Shown: one piece after another, positions 12,571-19,589 of the stretch | Layout: each line of letters opens with the position of its first letter | Numbering within the stretch: position 1 is the stretch's first letter | DNA from: a virus | Direction: 5' to 3' (one strand) | Length of the DNA: 32,201 nucleotides | Virus record (IMG/VR): IMGVR_UViG_3300020205_001593 | Coordinates: 1-32,201 of that record | Program-made: the position numbers and the translations under genes | Notes under the pieces: generated by a model | What the model was told of the DNA's origin: nothing | What the model saw: only the letters and a program-made list of their open reading frames with translations | The model's database searches: none

Positions 12571-13201
12571 TAAAAGAATTCACCATTTTTACCACCTATA
12601 CGCAGATGGAAAATGGCAGATGTGTGTAGTTGACCATATTCGCGCATTAGTGCAATACGGTCTATACGAGAACCTTGCTTCATTGAATATTGGTTTTGTG
12701 GGCACACCTCAAAACATTCTTATGGCTCAGGAATACCTTACTTTAAGAGGTTTGCATTACAATATTGCCGCAACCAGCCCAGATGGTTGGGAACAGGTAA
12801 CTCTTGACCCGTTATATGAAATGGCTGTTAGAGACCCTGATGCATACTATGTGTATGCACATACCAAGGGAGCGGCTAACTTTGCACCTATTAATGAGGT
12901 ATGGCGTAATGGTATGACGCGCTTTAATATCGTGAACTGGGAACGAGCCGTAGAGGTGCTAGACGAGGGCTTTACCACCGCTGGCTGTCACTACTACCCC
13001 ATTAATTTTGATAATCCAAATCCATTTTGGGGTGGCAACTTCTGGTGGGCAACAGGCAAGCACATCAGCATGTTAGGTATCTGCGCTAAAGACCACCGCC
13101 ATTGCGCTGAGGCATGGGTGGGCAGGATTAACGACGACCCGTATTATAGGCACTATGACTTATTCCCAATGGGTATTGGTACTACTACGCAGCCTTTTTA
13201 A
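12563..13201 (+). CDS. Glycosyltransferase-like protein (HTKG family)
   Basis: A 212-residue protein. YVYAHTKGA (about 96-104), followed by WRNGMTRFNIVNWERAVEVL and the NPFWGGNFWWATGKHI block (~152-167), matches a family of phage and bacterial proteins with a Y-x-H-T-K-G signature and a C-terminal G-N-F-W-W-A. These are usually treated as glycosyltransferase-like, related to capsular or rhamnan polysaccharide enzymes. It could modify a virion protein or host surface glycan. It converges with the minus-strand methyltransferase, overlapping by 4 bases. Family is fairly clear; substrate is unknown. Confidence 0.72.
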   Translation: MTDKRIHHFYHLYADGKWQMCVVDHIRALVQYGLYENLASLNIGFVGTPQNILMAQEYLTLRGLHYNIAATSPDGWEQVTLDPLYEMAVRDPDAYYVYAHTKGAANFAPINEVWRNGMTRFNIVNWERAVEVLDEGFTTAGCHYYPINFDNPNPFWGGNFWWATGKHISMLGICAKDHRHCAEAWVGRINDDPYYRHYDLFPMGIGTTTQPF

Positions 13202-13701
13202 TTAGTGTTAACTGCATCAATGTAGATGTCACCATGATCTCGGTCAACAATGACATCCATACATTTCCAGTTAGTCTCAGCAAGTGCCTGACATAAGTCT
13301 TCTACATCCACATTGCCGTAAAACTCGTCAATTGGCATGCCTGGTGTACCAATAGCGGCATGGGGTTCTCTTGGATCGGTAGCACAGGTAATTAGAAGCG
13401 CACCCCCTGGAATAACGGCTTTACCTAAAGTAACCAAAACCTTACGGTAATCCTCAGGAGTGACATGCTCAAACACCTCTGTGCAGATTCCCATATCCCA
13501 TTTGTCAGTTGGTTCCCAATTTGTGGCATCAGCCACAATATCTACCCCATCGCCACCAATATGATCAAGGGCCACATACTTAGAGTTAGGCCAGAGATCG
13601 CGGGGCGTACCATTAATATTTCTACCGCCAATATCAATAATGGATAAAGGTGCTATTTCTAATGACTTGTTGACTAAGAATGTCCAGGCTTCTGCGTGCA
13701 T
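13198..13701 (-). CDS. Class I SAM-dependent methyltransferase
   Basis: A 167-residue Rossmann methyltransferase. SIIDIGG is motif I (SAM-binding, with Asp-x-Gly-Gly), YVALDHIGG supplies the acidic residue of strand 2, DIVADATN is motif II-like, and WDMGICTEVFEHV is motif IV with the typical E-V-x-E-H. Substrate unknown; it could act on sugars together with the adjacent glycosyltransferase-like protein. It is the only minus-strand gene in the right arm. An ATG at 13707 is in frame, but the one at 13701 lies 7 nt after TATACT and fits leaderless initiation. The gene shares a divergent promoter with the holin-like gene. Confidence 0.85.
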   Translation of the reverse strand: MHAEAWTFLVNKSLEIAPLSIIDIGGRNINGTPRDLWPNSKYVALDHIGGDGVDIVADATNWEPTDKWDMGICTEVFEHVTPEDYRKVLVTLGKAVIPGGALLITCATDPREPHAAIGTPGMPIDEFYGNVDVEDLCQALAETNWKCMDVIVDRDHGDIYIDAVNTN

Positions 13702-13707
13702 AAACAT

Positions 13708-13715
13708 AGTATAAT
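13708..13715. promoter_or_regulatory. Overlapping divergent -10 boxes
   Basis: The eight bases AGTATAAT read TATAAT on the plus strand (13710-13715) and TATACT on the minus strand (13713-13708). The plus box ends 8 nt before the ATG at 13723 and the minus box 7 nt before the ATG at 13701. One site should fire both leaderless transcripts. Confidence 0.65.
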
Positions 13716-13722
13716 CATAATT

Positions 13723-13968
13723 ATGAACGATATTACAAATATTAAAGCCATCAGCATGCGGATTCTGGCAGTATTTGCTGCCTCAGCACTTGGTGTGGTT
13801 GGAGCGGGCGCTATCGCGGGTGTACCCTTATGGAAGGCATGTCTTATGGCTGGTATCGGCGGTATGTCTACTGTTATTGAAGGACTTGCGCGGGCATACA
13901 TTGACGATGGTAAGTTAGACGCTAAGGAAATCAATTCAGTGTTTGACAAGATTGAAAAGACTGAGTAA
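13723..13968 (+). CDS. Holin-like membrane protein (81 aa)
   Basis: An 81-residue protein with two closely spaced hydrophobic helices (ILAVFAASALGVVGAGAIAG and LWKACLMAGIGGMSTVIEGL) and a charged C-terminal tail, ARAYIDDGKLDAKEINSVFD. This arrangement matches small actinophage holin-like proteins whose tail contains a D-G-K-L-x-x-x-E-I motif. It would sit in the host inner membrane and could help release the endolysin. The start at 13723 is fixed by the leaderless TATAAT box. Several other small membrane proteins nearby are also holin candidates. Confidence 0.65.
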   Translation: MNDITNIKAISMRILAVFAASALGVVGAGAIAGVPLWKACLMAGIGGMSTVIEGLARAYIDDGKLDAKEINSVFDKIEKTE

Positions 13969-13972
13969 GGTG

Positions 13973-13996
13973 ACCGTACTTGACGGTTTATCTTTT
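13973..13996 (+). terminator. Probable weak terminator after holin-like gene
   Basis: ACCGT-ACTTG-ACGGT (13973-13987) is a 5-bp stem with a 5-base loop, followed by a T-rich run (TTATCTTTT), starting five bases after the stop codon. Confidence 0.5.
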
Positions 13997-14020
13997 AGGT
14001 AAAAAGTAAGTAAAAAGTAA

Positions 14021-14026
14021 TATAAT
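14021..14026 (+). promoter_or_regulatory. -10 box upstream of gene at 14053
   Basis: TATAAT in an AT-rich setting; the predicted leader carries AGGAG (14042-14046) before the ATG. Confidence 0.55.
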
Positions 14027-14052
14027 AAAAACCACACAATTAGGAGCACAAC

Positions 14053-14319
14053 ATGAGTTCTAACCCTATCCGCGAACACCTTGAGCAAGAATATGCAGAC
14101 TTGTTATTAATGGATGGTCTTGACGACGCCATTATTGGTGTCTCTCAGCGCATAAATGAGCCGATGCTTTCGGTCTACTCCTGGGAAAAGATCATTGAAA
14201 TATTAATTAAGCGCGACGACATGGACTTTGAGGACGCAGTGGAGTTTATTGAGTTCAATATCCTTGGTGCTTGGGTTGGGGAAAAGACCCCAATTATTGT
14301 AATGCCACTTGATTGGTAA
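14053..14319 (+). CDS. Conserved phage protein of unknown function (88 aa)
   Basis: An 88-residue protein with the pattern LLLMDGLDDAIIGVSQRI, then YSWEKIIEILIKRDDMDFED, then EFIEFNILGAWVGEKTPIIV. I recognise this as a widespread small phage/bacterial protein family without a known function; the conserved parts are M-D-G-x-D-x-A-I-x-G and the F-N-I-x-G-A-x-V-G-E-x-T-P end. It is soluble, has its own promoter and ribosome site, and sits between membrane-protein genes. Confidence 0.82.
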   Translation: MSSNPIREHLEQEYADLLLMDGLDDAIIGVSQRINEPMLSVYSWEKIIEILIKRDDMDFEDAVEFIEFNILGAWVGEKTPIIVMPLDW

Positions 14320-14345
14320 GTAACCCACGGTAGTGATATATCGTG

Positions 14346-14351
14346 TAAAAT
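14346..14351 (+). promoter_or_regulatory. -10 box upstream of gene at 14382
   Basis: TAAAAT; GGAGG (14370-14374) lies in the predicted leader ahead of the ATG at 14382. Confidence 0.5.
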
Positions 14352-14381
14352 AAAACCATACCGAAAAACGGAGGTTTTATA

Positions 14382-14666
14382 ATGACAACTAATCACAGAG
14401 GACAACCAACTGGTGCCCGACCATGGATGCATGGCGTTGAGGAACTGCGTGACAGCGCTCGTCGCGGTAACGCAAGAATGACTCATAATGACCGACGCCC
14501 TATGCAAGAACAAGAAGCCGTTGAAATGTCTAACATTCATGGCGTAGGCCCAGTTATTGGTGGTGACCCTGAGGGTCGCGGAGATGCTGCTGACCAGTGG
14601 TTGCAGGACAATGAGGACAATGAAGTGGCTTCACAGGTCGCGTCGGGTATGGGTCGTTCTTTCTAA
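14382..14666 (+). CDS. Small unknown protein, paralogue A (94 aa)
   Basis: A 94-residue, highly polar protein, probably flexible. The N-terminal block NHRGQPTGARPWMHGVEELR is shared with the next gene (HRGKNTGARPWMHAVEKLR), so the two are tandem duplicates with divergent C-termini. The rest is rich in Asp, Glu, Asn and Gly. GGAGG precedes the ATG. Function unknown. Confidence 0.75.
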   Translation: MTTNHRGQPTGARPWMHGVEELRDSARRGNARMTHNDRRPMQEQEAVEMSNIHGVGPVIGGDPEGRGDAADQWLQDNEDNEVASQVASGMGRSF

Positions 14667-14836
14667 TGTCAGTAACCGATCACAGGGGAAAGAACACTGG
14701 CGCTCGCCCGTGGATGCATGCCGTTGAGAAACTGCGTGCGTCTTCGGGTCGTAAGCATAGGGAGACCTACGGCTACGATTCGGGTAACCCCTACATCGGT
14801 GGCAGTCAACCAACGGATAAAGACGAAAAATACTAG
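14666..14836 (+). CDS. Small unknown protein, paralogue B (56 aa)
   Basis: A 56-residue protein starting in a TAATG overlap with the preceding stop. HRGKNTGARPWMHAVEKLRA matches paralogue A residue for residue at most positions, which makes it a genuine gene despite its length. The C-terminus (YGYDSGNPYIGGSQPTDKDE) is polar and diverged. Confidence 0.75.
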   Translation: MSVTDHRGKNTGARPWMHAVEKLRASSGRKHRETYGYDSGNPYIGGSQPTDKDEKY

Positions 14837-14853
14837 TTATACTTCTGTAACTT

Positions 14854-15012
14854 ATGGTAATCACCTATGACATAAACACTCCATATATTGGAGATGTCCG
14901 TACTATCGCTATACGGCGAGCAAAATCTGAGGGTTGGAGAAATATAATGGTATTGAGTACTTACCCAGTTGGACCAAACTCATGGTCCGTAACCCTCACC
15001 GTTTCGCGTTAA
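14854..15012 (+). CDS. Small actinophage-type protein (52 aa)
   Basis: A 52-residue protein. The pattern of an Arg/Ala helix followed by E-G-W-R-N, a strand, and W-S-V-T-L-T-V at the end (VRTIAIRRAKSEGWRNIMVL) resembles short unnamed proteins common in actinophages. No ribosome site is evident. TATACT at 14838-14843 could give a very short leader. The terminal beta strand and regular composition support it as real. Confidence 0.6.
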   Translation: MVITYDINTPYIGDVRTIAIRRAKSEGWRNIMVLSTYPVGPNSWSVTLTVSR

Positions 15013-15015
15013 CAC

Positions 15016-15273
15016 ATGCTTGCATTCGGAGTATCAGAAGTTGTACAAGCCTCAATGGTCACCGCAGTTGGTGGAGTTATTATTGCACTTATTGCTCAAT
15101 TTACTAAACAGAATGCCAAAGATCACTCTATCGTTACTTCTAAATTAGATCAGTTATCTGATAAGATTAGTGATACCCACACGGCAGTTACTGAAGTAAA
15201 AGTAGATGTAAAGTACCTGCGTGAGGACCAATATCGCTTAGAAGACCGTTTTAACAAACACTTGGAGGACTGA
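15016..15273 (+). CDS. Membrane-anchored coiled-coil protein, holin-like (85 aa)
   Basis: An 85-residue protein with one N-terminal hydrophobic helix (ASMVTAVGGVIIALIAQF), then a charged helical tail with heptad character (SKLDQLSDKISDTHTAVTEV and DQYRLEDRFNKHLED). This architecture matches small phage membrane proteins such as DUF2746-like or holin-associated proteins. It likely works with the adjacent 60-residue membrane protein in lysis timing. Assignment is by architecture only. Confidence 0.65.
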   Translation: MLAFGVSEVVQASMVTAVGGVIIALIAQFTKQNAKDHSIVTSKLDQLSDKISDTHTAVTEVKVDVKYLREDQYRLEDRFNKHLED

Positions 15274-15274
15274 A

Positions 15275-15457
15275 ATGAAAAATCAAATTGCTGACCAAAC
15301 AGGTAAGGGTGCAGTTCTAGGACTCATCGCATATGCCTTTCGCGATACTCCTGAATTAGTCGTTATCCTTGTCCCAGCCGTATCTGCGGTACTTGCTTGG
15401 GCTTCTACTCTTATTGGTAATCCTAATATTGCCTCCTTCTTAGAAAAGAAGAAGTGA
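15275..15457 (+). CDS. Small membrane protein, holin candidate (60 aa)
   Basis: A 60-residue protein with a first helix GKGAVLGLIAYAFRD, a second hydrophobic helix ELVVILVPAVSAVLAWASTL, and a lysine-rich C-terminus (FLEKKK), typical of a small holin or holin antagonist. GAGGAC upstream acts as a partial ribosome site. It overlaps the next gene by GTGA, tying its expression to the secreted protein that follows. Confidence 0.6.
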   Translation: MKNQIADQTGKGAVLGLIAYAFRDTPELVVILVPAVSAVLAWASTLIGNPNIASFLEKKK

Positions 15458-16788
15458 GACGGGCCGTATTTCGGCGCATCACACAATCACTACAGTGGGC
15501 TTTAATAGCCATCGCAATATTCCCAATACCGTCCGCTAAGGCTGACACAAACCCCATAATTACTGAACCAACTGACTTTTGGTTTTCTTATTCGGAACCA
15601 ACACAGTTCCTGGCAAGAACATATCAATCTGAGGGCTTTCCCTCAGACCCCCAACTTTGGCTGTATAACAATGACACTGGTGTGTTATTAGTCACCAATG
15701 ACGACTACTATGGTCTACAATCAAATATTGAAATAAACCTTGAAGCAGGGAACTATCGGTTACGAGCATCAACCTGCTGCTATCAACCTGATGTTTGGCG
15801 CAAATGGGATGATACATGGAACATTCAGTATGAGTTATCTTTTAACGGCAATCCTGTAAATACAACGACTACAATTCCCGAAACAACGACTACAACTGAG
15901 GTGACGACATCGCTACCAGCCGAAGTATCTACGACGACGACCCAAGCAGAATTGCCTACGACAACGCTACCAGAGGAACCGACATGGCCCCCAACTACGG
16001 AATCCACACCCCCGACGACGACAAGTACTACTACTGCCCCAACGACGACTGTGACTGTCACGGAGCCACCGACCCCTTCTACGGCTGTTCCCACAACAGT
16101 TGTTCCTGCTACTACGACGGTACCCCCAACGACGGTACCTGTAACTGTGCCTGCCACATCTACTGTTGTGGACACTGTGGTTCCTTCTACAACCCCCACG
16201 ACAATCCAACCTGCGACGACTGTGGATGTCCCGCAGACCTCCGCACCCCCGACCATTATATCTGCACCCCCAACTGTTACATCTGCGCCCCCGATAACTA
16301 CATCGGAACCTACAACAACCGTACCTGAAGTACCTACAACAGTTGTAGTAATACCTGATAACCCCACACCAGAAGAAATAAACCAATTAGCAGATGAACT
16401 GGTGTCATCAATTGAAGAGTTATCTGACGAAGAGATTACCAACCTAGTAGAATCTATTGATGTAAGCGCATTAACCGAGGAATCAATCTCCGCTGTCTTT
16501 AGCGAAGAAGTACTTAACGAACTATCTGATGACCAGGTAACAGAACTTATTGACGCAATTGTTCCAAATGAACTATCCGATGAACAGGCTTCGGCTATAT
16601 CAGAAGCATTAACAGATGCCCCTGACGATGTAAAAGAAGAGTTCCAGGACCAGATCAATGTGTTTGGCGGACAATTTGATGGTTATGTGCCAACGGGATC
16701 AGTGGTCTCTGTAGCGGCACGGCGTGCAGTAGTCGCGGCAACAGCAGTCATATTTGCAATGCCAGCCCCAGTGACCCGAAGGAAGTAA
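15454..16788 (+). CDS. Secreted mucin-like Thr/Pro-rich protein with PPC-like domain
   Basis: A 444-residue protein starting at GTG. Layout: a signal peptide (basic start, hydrophobic core WALIAIAIFPIPSAKA, cleavage near 30). Next is a beta domain of about 100 residues resembling the bacterial pre-peptidase C-terminal domain (PQLWLYNNDTGVLLVTNDDY; INLEAGNYRLRASTC). A Thr/Pro/Val repeat region follows (~136-300), then acidic helical repeats of the type ELSDEEITNLVESI (~315-395), and a hydrophobic C-terminal helix with a basic end (ARRAVVAATAVIFAMPAPV). It would be exported by the host and anchored at its surface. This is unusual for a phage; possible roles are surface alteration, superinfection exclusion, adhesion or host-derived cargo. 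Confidence 0.75.
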   Translation: MRRAVFRRITQSLQWALIAIAIFPIPSAKADTNPIITEPTDFWFSYSEPTQFLARTYQSEGFPSDPQLWLYNNDTGVLLVTNDDYYGLQSNIEINLEAGNYRLRASTCCYQPDVWRKWDDTWNIQYELSFNGNPVNTTTTIPETTTTTEVTTSLPAEVSTTTTQAELPTTTLPEEPTWPPTTESTPPTTTSTTTAPTTTVTVTEPPTPSTAVPTTVVPATTTVPPTTVPVTVPATSTVVDTVVPSTTPTTIQPATTVDVPQTSAPPTIISAPPTVTSAPPITTSEPTTTVPEVPTTVVVIPDNPTPEEINQLADELVSSIEELSDEEITNLVESIDVSALTEESISAVFSEEVLNELSDDQVTELIDAIVPNELSDEQASAISEALTDAPDDVKEEFQDQINVFGGQFDGYVPTGSVVSVAARRAVVAATAVIFAMPAPVTRRK

Positions 16789-16790
16789 CC

Positions 16791-16961
16791 ATGTTTAAGA
16801 AATTATGGAAAGAATCATCAGGATTAGCCTGGACCCTTGGCGGTACAGGGCTAGTTCTTATCACCCTGTCAGGATCAACTCGTGACCTTGGTGTAGTTAT
16901 TTCAGTAGTATCATTACTATTTCATATGGCAGGAGTCTTTACGCCTGATGACGACGAATGA
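16791..16961 (+). CDS. Small two-helix membrane protein (56 aa)
   Basis: A 56-residue protein with two hydrophobic segments (GLAWTLGGTGLVLITL and LGVVISVVSLLFHMAGVF) separated by a polar turn, and an acidic end (TPDDDE). Likely a membrane protein and another holin candidate. GAAGGAAG upstream could serve as a ribosome site; it begins two bases after the stop of the secreted protein gene. Confidence 0.65.
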   Translation: MFKKLWKESSGLAWTLGGTGLVLITLSGSTRDLGVVISVVSLLFHMAGVFTPDDDE

Positions 16962-16975
16962 GGTAGCATTAGACC

Positions 16976-17713
16976 ATGACGAATCGGGCCAAATACACAC
17001 TTACTAAAGGTTTGCCATGGGAAAGGCTAGTCGTCGTCAAAGATAGCCGTACGCACCGCCTAGTAGCCGTATCTGAGGCCCGTGGGGCTGTTAAAACTAG
17101 TAATAACACGGTTAGTGAATTTGCTATTACACTTACTAATAAGGGTGAAATACTTATTTGCTTGACTGCCGAACAGACACGAGAATTACCAGTTGGCGAT
17201 CTTGAGTTTGATGTTATTGCTACCTGTAACCGTTTGGTCTACTACTCAGGCCAAACACCAACAATTACCCAACCAGTTGTCCGTGGAATTATCTCAGTAT
17301 CAGAATCGGATGACATTACACCTTCGGAGGACTCACAAGCGATGGAGATCAGGTTTAAACAATATGTGGACTTCCGTCGCACATTTACTTGGCGAGACTC
17401 TGCTAATGTCATCATCTCAGTCACAGACGCCTACATGCAGGCAAAGAACGCCGCTGGCACCACTGTCCTAGACCTACGCTGGTATGCCACTGTCCCTGCC
17501 GAGAATACAATCGTTGCCTTAACGGCTAACCGCCGTGGCTATATTGCTCCCGCCACTGGCGCTACCTTAGAAATTCACATTTCTGATAAAAACAGTATTC
17601 CCGCTGGTAATCATTCATTTGACTTGTTTGTGAAAGACTCCGCTGGGGACTGGGACAACCTCGCATCGGGAACCCTATTTGTTCAGGAAGCAGTGTCTAC
17701 GCCCCCGACATGA
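16976..17713 (+). CDS. Tail-associated beta-sandwich protein, two repeats (245 aa)
   Basis: A 245-residue protein made of two similar ~120-residue halves. Each starts with a polar strand around F/W-R-D (WERLVVVKDSRTHRLVAVS; FRRTFTWRDSANVIISVTD) and ends with a ...F-D-L/V... strand and a G-x-V/L-x-V end. This resembles baseplate upper protein/fibre-adaptor N-terminal domains, which attach receptor-binding proteins to the tail tip. It is the first gene of the fibre module and overlaps the next by ATGA. Role inferred from domain pattern and position. Confidence 0.65.
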   Translation: MTNRAKYTLTKGLPWERLVVVKDSRTHRLVAVSEARGAVKTSNNTVSEFAITLTNKGEILICLTAEQTRELPVGDLEFDVIATCNRLVYYSGQTPTITQPVVRGIISVSESDDITPSEDSQAMEIRFKQYVDFRRTFTWRDSANVIISVTDAYMQAKNAAGTTVLDLRWYATVPAENTIVALTANRRGYIAPATGATLEIHISDKNSIPAGNHSFDLFVKDSAGDWDNLASGTLFVQEAVSTPPT

Positions 17714-18132
17714 GCACTGTAGAGATATCTAAGCCCGCTGGAAAGTTTATTACAGTTACGCAAACTAAAACAGACGCAGTGGTCACAGAACCCGCTGATC
17801 GTCTGTTGGAGATACACGATCCTGGTGTAGCAGGACCCCCTAATACCCTCGCAATTGGGACGGTAACAACAGGAGCAACTGGCGTAACCATTACTGGTAC
17901 TGCTCCATCACAAGTTCTTAACTTTGTACTACCCGTTGGTGGAAATTACACGCATAACCAGTCAACAGCCTCTGCAACTTGGACAATAACTCATAATTTA
18001 AATTTCAGACCCGCAGTATCCGTAGTGGATAGCGGCGGTAACCATGTCATAGGTGATGTAAACTATGTATCAGTCAATGTTTTAACCATTTCATTTTCAT
18101 CCCCATTTGGGGGTTCGGCCTACTTATCGTGA
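17710..18132 (+). CDS. Tail fibre/receptor-binding protein (140 aa)
   Basis: A 140-residue protein. The N-terminal half has a short collagen-like turn (PGVAGPP). The C-terminal half, NQSTASATWTITHNLNFRP then VVDSGGNHVIGDVNYVS and SFSSPFGGSAYLS, is a beta-rich tip domain of a type frequently found at the ends of phage fibres. It is short for a fibre and may be a cap or adaptor for the long fibre proteins encoded next. Coupled to the preceding gene. Confidence 0.7.
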   Translation: MSTVEISKPAGKFITVTQTKTDAVVTEPADRLLEIHDPGVAGPPNTLAIGTVTTGATGVTITGTAPSQVLNFVLPVGGNYTHNQSTASATWTITHNLNFRPAVSVVDSGGNHVIGDVNYVSVNVLTISFSSPFGGSAYLS

Positions 18133-18138
18133 GGTATC

Positions 18139-19572
18139 ATGTCTAAATTTCTAAATAATCTTGATCTCAATGGCAATGAGTTACGCAATGTTAAATTGCA
18201 AAACCTAGCCACGGCACCAGCAACCAGCGCATACGCAGGTGGTATCTACTACGATACTGTCAGTAATACGGTTCAGTTCCATAACGGAACAGCATGGGTA
18301 ATCGTGTCGGTAGGTGCCTCAGGAACTTACCAACCAGCAGATGCTGACCTTACGGCTATTGCCGCGCTCACTGGTACATCAGGCTTCCTTAAGAGTAACG
18401 GTTCAGGAACTTGGACTATTGATACTGCTACTTATTTAACCTCTGGTACTGGTGTAACCACGGTTAACGGTTCTAGCGGTGCTATCTCTAATGTGGCCCT
18501 AACCACTAATACTTTGGCGCAATTTGCTGCTACTACATCTTCCCAGTTAGCAGGGGTAGTTTCAGATGAAACTGGTACTGGGGCATTGGTATTTGCTAAC
18601 ACGCCAACCTTTGTTAGCCCTATCCTTGGAACACCTACATCAGGAACATTGACTAACGCAACTGGTCTCCCAATTGGGACTGGTGTTTCGGGTCTAGGAA
18701 CAGGCGTTGCCACCTTCTTGGCTACCCCTTCGTCAGCCAACTTGGCATCGGCTGTTACAGACGAAACTGGTACTGGAGTACTTGTTTTTGGTACTAGCCC
18801 CGCAATTACTACCTCTATTACTACTGGTAGTACTACTTTTGCCCTTGTTAACACAACTGCCACAACAGTTAACTTTGCTGGTGATGCAACCACCGTAAGT
18901 ATTGGTGCTGCCACTGGTACCACTACTATCAATAACAACACCGTTGTTACGGGTAACTTGACGGTTAATGGTACAACTACCACCGTAAACAGCACAGTTG
19001 TAACTGTTGATGACATCTTAATTGAGTTGGGTGCGGTAACAACCCCAACAGATGTTACTGCTGAAGGTGGCGGAATTAACCTTCTTGGCCTAACCAATAA
19101 GACCCTTACATGGCTTGGCGCCAATACCGCATGGACATCCTCAGAAAACTTTGATCTTGTTACTGGTAAGGCTTACAAGATTAACGGAACTAATGTTTTA
19201 TCAAGCACAACATTGGGATCAGGAGTAGTTTCCTCATCACTTACCTCAGTTGGCACAATCACCAGCGGTATTTGGACTGGCACAACTATTGCCATTGCTA
19301 ATGGTGGTACTGGTGCATCTACTGCGGCAATTGCTAAGACTAACCTTGGTTTTACAACCAAGTACGCTGCTGACATTGGTGATGGCACCGCTACATCAAT
19401 TACTGTTTCTCATGGACTTGCCTCAAGTGATGTTCAGGTCTATGTTTACGAAAAAGCCTCCCCATACGGACAGGTGTTCCCAGATGTTGCACATACCTCT
19501 TCATCTGTAGTAACTTTGGCGTTTGCAATAGCCCCAACATCAGCACAATACAGAGTCGTAGTTATTGGGTAA
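18139..19572 (+). CDS. Long tail fibre protein (477 aa)
   Basis: A 477-residue Ser/Thr/Gly/Ala-rich fibre. N-terminal head MSKFLNNLDLNGNELRNVKL followed by GGIYYDTVSNTVQFHNGTAW is the usual fibre start. The shaft contains many short beta repeats. Near the end, ANGGTGASTAAIAKTNLG is a common fibre linker, followed by a tip domain ending VSHGLASSDVQVYVYEKASP...YRVVVIG. GAGG just before the ATG supports the start. It probably binds the host surface. The long antisense ORF here is a shadow. Confidence 0.87.
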   Translation: MSKFLNNLDLNGNELRNVKLQNLATAPATSAYAGGIYYDTVSNTVQFHNGTAWVIVSVGASGTYQPADADLTAIAALTGTSGFLKSNGSGTWTIDTATYLTSGTGVTTVNGSSGAISNVALTTNTLAQFAATTSSQLAGVVSDETGTGALVFANTPTFVSPILGTPTSGTLTNATGLPIGTGVSGLGTGVATFLATPSSANLASAVTDETGTGVLVFGTSPAITTSITTGSTTFALVNTTATTVNFAGDATTVSIGAATGTTTINNNTVVTGNLTVNGTTTTVNSTVVTVDDILIELGAVTTPTDVTAEGGGINLLGLTNKTLTWLGANTAWTSSENFDLVTGKAYKINGTNVLSSTTLGSGVVSSSLTSVGTITSGIWTGTTIAIANGGTGASTAAIAKTNLGFTTKYAADIGDGTATSITVSHGLASSDVQVYVYEKASPYGQVFPDVAHTSSSVVTLAFAIAPTSAQYRVVVIG

Positions 19573-19589
19573 TACCATAAAGGACAACA

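Noticed and set aside
15825-16658. 277-codon antisense ORF and a Cys/Tyr-rich ORF (15984-16328) in the Thr/Pro region
   Set aside because: ACN/CCN codon repeats open all frames; the signal-peptide-bearing frame is the real one.
18432-19124. 230-codon antisense ORF in the fibre gene
   Set aside because: Val/Thr-rich shadow of GCN/ACN-rich fibre codons.
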